A DNA stretch of 5,247 nt, from contig CALXKG010000168.1 in the NCBI GenBank assembly GCA_944388825.1, positions 1-5,247 on the forward strand. The letters run 5' to 3'. Of the stretch, positions 1-5,247 are shown piece after piece. A program made the position numbers and the translations under genes. This stretch comes from an uncultured Clostridia bacterium (GTDB taxonomy: Bacteria > Bacillota > Clostridia > Oscillospirales > Ruminococcaceae). Position 1 is the first letter of the stretch, and each line of letters opens with the position of its first letter. The notes under the pieces were generated by a model that did not search any database, was not told the DNA's origin, and saw only the letters and a program-made list of their open reading frames with translations.

Positions 1-373
1 GCATTCTCCCGTTGACGCCCTGGGCATCCAGGGTGCCGCGGATGATGTGGTAACGGACGCCAGGCAGGTCCTTAACACGGCCGCCGCGGATGAGGACGAC
101 CGAGTGCTCCTGCAGGTTATGCCCTTCGCCGGGAATATAAGCTGATACTTCCATTCCGTTGGTCAGACGGACTCTGGCGACCTTACGGAGCGCAGAGTTC
201 GGCTTTTTCGGGGTCATGGTTCTGACTGCCGTGCAGACGCCTCTCTTCTGGGGGGAAGAACGGTCGGTGGCCTCTTTGGTCATCGAGTTGTAGCCGCGGT
301 TGAGCGCCGGGGCGGTGGACTTCGCCACAAGAGTGGTTCTGCTCTTTCTTACGAGCTGGTTAAAAGTAGGCAT
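1..373 (-). CDS. rpsL: 30S ribosomal protein S12, C-terminus cut by window edge
   Basis: S12 sits at the decoding centre of the small ribosomal subunit, where it helps monitor codon-anticodon pairing; it is the classic target of streptomycin-resistance mutations. The ATG at 373-371 opens 124 complete codons; about 14 C-terminal residues (the usual basic RSKYG tail) lie beyond the left edge. Visible family motifs are PQKRGVC (41-47), PKKPNSALRK (55-64), GEGHNLQEHSV (82-92) and GGRVKDLPGVRYH (97-109). Lys56 and Lys101 match the streptomycin positions 43 and 88 of other S12 proteins and are both wild type. Asp102 is the residue that RimO methylthiolates in E. coli. Residues 25-40 contain a 13-residue insertion relative to E. 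coli and Mycobacterium S12, as in Bacillus subtilis, which supports Bacillota. The start follows a perfect Shine-Dalgarno and agrees with the family N-terminus (MPTxNQLVRK). It has its own promoter and is probably the first gene of the str operon. Identification is essentially certain. Confidence 0.98.
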   Translation of the reverse strand, partial: MPTFNQLVRKSRTTLVAKSTAPALNRGYNSMTKEATDRSSPQKRGVCTAVRTMTPKKPNSALRKVARVRLTNGMEVSAYIPGEGHNLQEHSVVLIRGGRVKDLPGVRYHIIRGTLDAQGVNGRM

Positions 374-378
374 ATGGC

Positions 379-386
379 ACCTCCTT
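379..386 (-). promoter_or_regulatory. rpsL ribosome binding site
   Basis: On the minus strand this reads AAGGAGGT, followed by G at 378, which gives a nine-base perfect match to the 16S rRNA anti-Shine-Dalgarno. Five bases separate AAGGAGGT from the ATG. This fixes the rpsL start and predicts very efficient initiation, as expected for a ribosomal protein. It is clearly stronger than the rpoC site in the same window. Confidence 0.95.
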
Positions 387-402
387 ACTGAGATTTTTTG
401 CG

Positions 403-417
403 GGGACGGTTTGTCCC
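403..417 (-). other. Small hairpin in the rpsL 5' leader
   Basis: In the predicted leader RNA, GGGAC (417-413) can pair with GUCCC (407-403) around a five-base loop AAACC. An A-rich stretch follows (minus strand CGCAAAAAATC), not a U-run, so this is not an intrinsic terminator. It lies wholly inside the expected transcript, about 17 nt upstream of the Shine-Dalgarno. It could protect the 5' end of the message or bind a regulator, but a five-pair stem is short and may have no role. Confidence 0.35.
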
Positions 418-429
418 ACACAAGTAATT

Positions 430-458
430 ATTTTAGCACACCTCACCCCCGCTGTCAA
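430..458 (-). promoter_or_regulatory. Sigma-A type promoter driving rpsL
   Basis: On the minus strand there is a perfect -35 box TTGACA (458-453), a spacer of exactly 17 bp, and a -10 box TAAAAT (435-430), one base from the TATAAT consensus. The -10 is preceded by TGC, so it also has the extended -10 TGn motif. The AT-rich -10 and downstream bases stand out from the surrounding G+C-rich DNA. Transcription should start around 421-425, giving a leader of roughly 50 nt before the rpsL ATG. The placement implies that the S12 operon is transcribed independently of rpoBC, although read-through from rpoC may add to it. Sequence-based call only; no start site has been mapped. Confidence 0.88.
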
Positions 459-472
459 GGAAAATCCGCGTC

Positions 473-575
473 CCGGCGGGGATTCGCGATGAAACTTTTC
501 ACGCCCTGCCCGCGTGGATTTTATCGGTTTTGCACAGGGCGCCGCGGGGGAGAAAGGATGCTCCATCCCCGCCGG
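473..575 (-). other. Nested inverted repeats in the rpoC-rpsL gap, possible structured RNA
   Basis: This G+C-rich stretch lies between the rpoC hairpin and the rpsL promoter. An 11-bp perfect inverted repeat brackets it: CCGGCGGGGAT (575-565 on the minus strand) pairs with ATCCCCGCCGG (483-473). Inside, 542-535 can pair with 508-501 (GCGCCCUG with CAGGGCGU; eight pairs, one of them G-U). The inner 3' side competes with a local hairpin, CACGC (516-512) with GCGUG (504-500). I see no ribosome binding site with a credible reading frame and no known riboswitch or tRNA pattern. It would be transcribed only by read-through from rpoC or from an unseen promoter. It may be a structured 3' UTR, a second weak termination region, or only G+C-rich chance pairing. 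Confidence 0.35.
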
Positions 576-583
576 AAAGGCAA

Positions 584-617
584 ATCAGGAGGACGGCGCG
601 GTGTCCGTCCTCCTGAT
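584..617 (-). terminator. Hairpin after rpoC, probable terminator or 3' end
   Basis: A 13-bp perfect stem (617-605 with 596-584) with an eight-base loop begins 14 bp after the rpoC stop codon. On the minus strand the 3' arm ends ...CCUGAU and runs into UUGCCUUUCC, so the U-tract is only three bases before it is broken. The stem is long and stable enough for an intrinsic terminator, but the weak tail suggests partial read-through or a role in stabilising the rpoBC message 3' end. The 5' arm contains AGGAGG, but no start codon with a coding frame follows, so it is not a ribosome binding site. Confidence 0.65.
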
Positions 618-631
618 GTCGGGTTTTATGA

Positions 632-3600
632 TCAGTCGGCGCTGACGGGGGAAGAAGCGGTTTCCTTTGCCTCTTCGGGGGCGTCCTCCGGCTTGGTCGA
701 AACGACTTCGACCTCGTTGTAGCACTTCATGCCGGTGCCGGCGGGGATCAGCTTACCGATGATGACGTTTTCCTTCAGGCCGAGCAGGTGGTCGGTCTTG
801 CCCTTGATGGCCGCGTCGGTCAGGACCTTGGTGGTCTCCTGGAAGGAGGCGGCGGACATGAACGACTCGGTGGCGAGCGCCGCCTTGGTGATGCCGAGAA
901 GGACCGGCTCGTAGGTGATGAGCGAGACGGCTTCGCCGGCGTCGATGCGGGCCTGGAGCTTCTGGTTCTCGCGGTAGACGTTGCTCCGCTCCATGATCGA
1001 ACCGGTTAAGAGCTCGGTGGAGCCGGGGTCTTTGATCCGGACCTTCTTCATCATCTGGCGGACGATAACCTCGATATGCTTATCGTTGGTATCGACGCCC
1101 TGCAGGCGGTAGGTCTTCTGGACCTCGCTGATGAGGTAGTCCTGGACGGCCTTTTCGCCCTTGACCGCGAGGATATCGTGGGGGTTGACGGCGCCTTCGG
1201 TGAGCGGTTCGCCGAGGGCGATGACCTGCCCTTCCGAGACCTTGATCTTATAGCCGTAGGGGATGTTGTAGCGCTTCTCACCCTCTTCGCCGGTGACGAC
1301 GATGACGGTCTGGCGCTTTTCTTCGGTAAAGTGGACGGTGCCGGGGATCTCCGAGATGATCGCGCTGTTCTTGGGCTTGCGGCTCTCAAACAGCTCGACG
1401 ACACGGGGAAGACCCTGGGTGATATCTTCCGCGTTGGCGATACCGCCGGTGTGGAAGGTACGCATCGTCAGCTGGGTGCCCGGTTCGCCGATCGACTGGG
1501 CGGCGATGACGCCGACCGTTTCGCCGACCGCGATCGCCTTGCCGTTGGCGAGGTTGGCGCCGTAGCACTTGGCGCAGATGCCCTGGGGCGAATGGCAGGT
1601 GAGGATCGAGCGGATCTTGACCTTGGTGGCGCCGGCGGCGATGATCTTCTTCGCGTCCTCTTCGTCCATGATCTTATCTTTCGAGACGAGGACTTCGCCG
1701 GTGGCGGGATCGATAAAGTCGCTGACGAGGTAGCGGCCCTGGAGCCGTTCTTCCAGCGTCTCGATCATTTCCTTGCCTTCACGGATATCGCTGATCTCCA
1801 GGCCGTCGTCGGTGCCGCAGTCCTGCTGGCGGATGATGACGTCCTGGGAGACGTCGACCAGACGCCTGGTCAGGTAGCCCGAGTCGGCGGTCCGCAGCGC
1901 CGTATCGGCCAGGCCTTTACGGGCGCCTCGGGAGGAGATGAAGTATTCGAGGATGGTCAGGCCTTCGCGGTAGTTGGCCTTGATCGGCAGCTCGATGGTG
2001 GCGCCGGCGGTGTTCGCGATCAGGCCGCGCATACCGGCCAGCTGGCGGATCTGGGCTTTCGAGCCGCGGGCGCCCGAGTCGGCCATCATGAAGATGGGGT
2101 TAAACTCGTCCATCGCAGCGGTCTGGGCCTCGGCGACGGCGTTGGTGGTGTCGTTCCAGATGCGGATGACCCGGTCCTTGCGCTCCTGTTCGGAGAGCAG
2201 GCCGCTTTCATACTGGCGGTTGACCTTAAGGGCGGCCTTCTCGGCGTCGGAGACCAGCTGTTTCTTTTCGGGCGGGATGGTCGCGTCCGAGACGGCGACG
2301 GTGATCGCCGACTTGGTCGAATACTGGTAGCCCTGGGCCTTGATCCGGTCGAGCACCTCGCAGGTACGGGCGGTGCCGTGGATGCGGATGCAGCGGTCGA
2401 TGATCTTGCCCAGCTCCTTCTTGCCGACCTTGAACTCGACTTCCAGCTTAAACTTGTTTTCGGGGATGGTGCGGTCGACGAAACCGAGATCCTGGGGGAT
2501 CGGGTCGTTGAAGATCAGACGCCCGCAGGTGGTCTCGATCAGCTGGCTCTCGTCCCCCTTGGTCATCCGGACGCGGATCCTGGCCTGGAGGGTGATGATG
2601 CCGTCCTGGTAGGCCATCAGCACTTCGTTGACGTCGCGGAAGACCTTCCCTTCGCCCTTGTCGCCGGGCTTGACCATCGTCAGGTAGTAGGAGCCGAGGA
2701 TCATATCCTGGGTCGGGACGGTGATCGGCTTGCCGTCGGCCGGCTTTAAGAGGTTGTTGGCGGCCAGCATCAGGAAGCGGGCCTCCGCCTGGGCCTCGGC
2801 CGACAGCGGGACATGGATCGCCATCTGGTCGCCGTCGAAGTCGGCGTTGTAGGCGGTACAGGCGAGCGGATGGAGCTTGAGGGCGCGGCCTTCGACCAGC
2901 ACCGGCTCAAACGCCTGGATGCCGAGACGGTGGAGGGTCGGCGCGCGGTTGAGCATGACCGGGTGGTCCTTGATGACCACTTCCAGCGCGTCCCAGACCT
3001 CCGGCTTCGCCCGGTCGACGGCCTTTCTCGCCGACTTGATATTGGCGGCGGCGCCGGTCTCGACCAGCCGCTTCATGACAAACGGCTTAAAGAGTTCCAG
3101 CGCCATCTCCTTCGGGACGCCGCACTGGTCCATCTTCAGGTCCGGGCCGACGACGATAACCGAGCGGCCGGAGTAGTCGACGCGCTTGCCCAGAAGGTTC
3201 TGGCGGAAACGGCCCTGCTTGCCCTTGAGCATATCCGAAAGGGATTTGAGGGCGCGGTTGTTGGGGCCGGTGACCGGGCGGCCGCGGCGGCCGTTGTCGA
3301 TCAGCGCGTCGACCGCCTCCTGCAGCATCCGCTTTTCGTTGCGGACGATGATGTCGGGGGCCTGGAGCTCCAGCAGCCGCTTTAAGCGGTTGTTGCGGTT
3401 GATGACCCGGCGGTAGAGATCGTTGAGGTCGGAGGACGCGAACCGCCCGCCGTCCAGCTGCACCATCGGGCGGATATCCGGCGGGATGACCGGGATAACG
3501 TCCAGGATCATCCACTCCGGCTTCTGGCCGGAGACGCGGAAGGCTTCGACGCACTCGAGGCGCTTGAGAATCCGGACCTTCTTCTGACCGGAGGACTCGT

Positions 3601-4183
3601 TGAGCTGCGCCTTCAGCTCGGCCGACAGCTGTTCCAGGTCGAGGTCATGGAGCAGCTTTTTGATCGCTTCCGCCCCCATGCCGGCCTCAAAGTCGTCTTC
3701 ATAGACTTCCCGCTGGTAGGCGTATTCCTTTTCGTCCAGCAGCTGGCCCTTCTGCAGCGGGGTGCTGCCGGGTTCGGTGACGATATATTTCGCAAAGTAG
3801 AGGACCTCTTCCAGCCGTCTGGGGGAGATGTCGAGGATCAGCCCCATCCGGGAAGGGATGCCTTTAAAATACCAGATGTGGGAAACGGGGGCGGCGAGGG
3901 TGATATGGCCCATCCGCTCGCGGCGGACCTTGGCGCGGGTGACCTCGACGCCGCACTTGTCGCAGATCTTGCCTTTATAGCGGATCCGCTTATATTTGCC
4001 GCAATGGCACTCCCAGTCCTTGGTCGGCCCGAAGATGCGTTCACAGAAGAGGCCGTCCCGTTCGGGCTTTAAGGTGCGGTAGTTGATGGTTTCGGGCTTG
4101 GTGACCTCGCCGTAAGACCATTCGAGGATCTTTTCCGGGGAAGCCAGGCCGATCTTGATTGCTTCAAAGGTATTAAACTCCAC
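632..4183 (-). CDS. rpoC: DNA-directed RNA polymerase subunit beta'
   Basis: RpoC is the beta' subunit, which holds the catalytic magnesium and forms the clamp and secondary channel of RNA polymerase. The 1183 residues are full length for Bacillota (B. subtilis has 1199). In order: N-terminal zinc ribbon with Cys59, Cys61, Cys74 and Cys77; the rudder and switch region near 300-345 (NGRRGRPVTG, GKRVDYSGRS); the active-site NADFDGD with Asp448, Asp450 and Asp452; ADSGARGS near 701-708; the bridge helix around 752-782; the second zinc site Cys789, Cys863, Cys870 and Cys873; the trigger loop with Met907, Arg908 and His911; and the conserved C-terminal SAASFQETT and KENVIIGKLIPAGTG. The trigger loop has no proteobacterial-type insertion, and there is no intein. 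The last 20 or so residues are a non-conserved acidic tail. The start is GTG at 4183-4181; an in-frame TAA lies two codons upstream, so no longer start is possible. It lies 18 bp after rpoB, which indicates cotranscription. Confidence 0.99.
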   Translation of the reverse strand: MEFNTFEAIKIGLASPEKILEWSYGEVTKPETINYRTLKPERDGLFCERIFGPTKDWECHCGKYKRIRYKGKICDKCGVEVTRAKVRRERMGHITLAAPVSHIWYFKGIPSRMGLILDISPRRLEEVLYFAKYIVTEPGSTPLQKGQLLDEKEYAYQREVYEDDFEAGMGAEAIKKLLHDLDLEQLSAELKAQLNESSGQKKVRILKRLECVEAFRVSGQKPEWMILDVIPVIPPDIRPMVQLDGGRFASSDLNDLYRRVINRNNRLKRLLELQAPDIIVRNEKRMLQEAVDALIDNGRRGRPVTGPNNRALKSLSDMLKGKQGRFRQNLLGKRVDYSGRSVIVVGPDLKMDQCGVPKEMALELFKPFVMKRLVETGAAANIKSARKAVDRAKPEVWDALEVVIKDHPVMLNRAPTLHRLGIQAFEPVLVEGRALKLHPLACTAYNADFDGDQMAIHVPLSAEAQAEARFLMLAANNLLKPADGKPITVPTQDMILGSYYLTMVKPGDKGEGKVFRDVNEVLMAYQDGIITLQARIRVRMTKGDESQLIETTCGRLIFNDPIPQDLGFVDRTIPENKFKLEVEFKVGKKELGKIIDRCIRIHGTARTCEVLDRIKAQGYQYSTKSAITVAVSDATIPPEKKQLVSDAEKAALKVNRQYESGLLSEQERKDRVIRIWNDTTNAVAEAQTAAMDEFNPIFMMADSGARGSKAQIRQLAGMRGLIANTAGATIELPIKANYREGLTILEYFISSRGARKGLADTALRTADSGYLTRRLVDVSQDVIIRQQDCGTDDGLEISDIREGKEMIETLEERLQGRYLVSDFIDPATGEVLVSKDKIMDEEDAKKIIAAGATKVKIRSILTCHSPQGICAKCYGANLANGKAIAVGETVGVIAAQSIGEPGTQLTMRTFHTGGIANAEDITQGLPRVVELFESRKPKNSAIISEIPGTVHFTEEKRQTVIVVTGEEGEKRYNIPYGYKIKVSEGQVIALGEPLTEGAVNPHDILAVKGEKAVQDYLISEVQKTYRLQGVDTNDKHIEVIVRQMMKKVRIKDPGSTELLTGSIMERSNVYRENQKLQARIDAGEAVSLITYEPVLLGITKAALATESFMSAASFQETTKVLTDAAIKGKTDHLLGLKENVIIGKLIPAGTGMKCYNEVEVVSTKPEDAPEEAKETASSPVSAD

Positions 4184-4189
4184 GCTTTA

Positions 4190-4196
4190 CTCCCTC
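4190..4196 (-). promoter_or_regulatory. rpoC ribosome binding site
   Basis: In the 18-bp gap after the rpoB stop, the minus strand reads GAGGGAG, six bases before the GTG. It is a moderate Shine-Dalgarno and is the site that decides the rpoC start. An ATG that overlaps the rpoB stop codon (4202-4200) is out of frame with rpoC and has no suitable site of its own. Ribosomes finishing rpoB could reinitiate here, which would couple beta and beta' synthesis. Confidence 0.75.
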
Positions 4197-4201
4197 TTCC
4201 A

Positions 4202-5247
<1,046 letters not shown>

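Noticed and set aside
500..516. CACGC/GCGTG hairpin followed on the plus strand by GATTTTAT, as a plus-strand terminator
   Set aside because: Only five pairs, an interrupted T-run, and no plus-strand gene upstream that it could terminate.
360..566. Minus-strand open frame of 68 codons in the gap, overlapping the rpsL start
   Set aside because: It runs through the inverted repeats, the rpsL promoter and the Shine-Dalgarno. Its start has no good ribosome site, its composition is Pro, Arg and Lys-rich without pattern, and it does not resemble the L7Ae protein expected at this locus.
300..722. Plus-strand open frame of 140 codons across the rpsL-rpoC gap
   Set aside because: It overlaps the rpsL 5' end, the promoter, the hairpin and the rpoC 3' end on the opposite strand. 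No Shine-Dalgarno or promoter in front and no family resemblance.
1076..2749. Plus-strand open frame of 557 codons opposite rpoC
   Set aside because: It is fully antisense to conserved rpoC sequence. Its Asp, Gly, Ala, Val and Leu-rich composition is what G+C-rich third positions produce on the opposite strand. No family motif, no clear ribosome site or promoter.
2813..3385. Plus-strand open frame of 190 codons opposite rpoC
   Set aside because: Same antisense shadow effect over the catalytic core of rpoC; low-complexity Asp, Val, Arg and Leu content and no recognisable domain.
632..4183. Possible intein, frameshift or insertion in rpoC
   Set aside because: The frame is continuous, all eight zinc-binding cysteines and the catalytic aspartates are present, and the length and motif order are normal for Bacillota.

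Overview
This window is a stretch of core bacterial housekeeping DNA, read entirely from the minus strand. In transcription order it holds the 3' third of rpoB (RNA polymerase beta subunit, running off the right edge), all of rpoC (beta' subunit), a 258-bp intergenic region, and most of rpsL (ribosomal protein S12, running off the left edge). I found no mobile element, CRISPR array, tRNA, rRNA or foreign-looking gene, and nothing that amounts to a new gene system.

The proteins point to a G+C-rich member of the Bacillota, most likely class Clostridia. S12 has the 13-residue insertion near residues 25-40 that is typical of Bacillota. RpoC is 1183 residues long, has no large trigger-loop insertion, and reads like clostridial RpoC throughout. 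RpoB ends in the acidic tail usual in that phylum, here rather long. An Oscillospirales-like gut anaerobe would fit, but genus and order are inference from remembered sequences and not a search result.

Layout, right to left: rpoB ends at 4202. After 18 bp that carry a ribosome binding site, rpoC starts with GTG at 4183-4181 and ends at 632. A 13-bp perfect hairpin (584-617) follows the rpoC stop and probably ends or processes the rpoBC message. Next comes a G+C-rich stretch (473-575) with nested inverted repeats. A near-consensus sigma-A promoter (430-458) and a leader of about 50 nt follow, and rpsL then starts at 373 behind a perfect 9-nt Shine-Dalgarno.

RpoB and RpoC together form the polymerase catalytic core, so their tight spacing fits equimolar synthesis from one message. 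rpsL normally opens the str operon (rpsL-rpsG-fusA-tuf), whose later genes would lie left of the window. The promoter just upstream lets this S12 operon be driven separately from rpoBC. The L7Ae-like gene often found between rpoC and rpsL in Bacilli is absent. The points most worth a second look are in the rpoC-rpsL gap and in the RpoB acidic tail.
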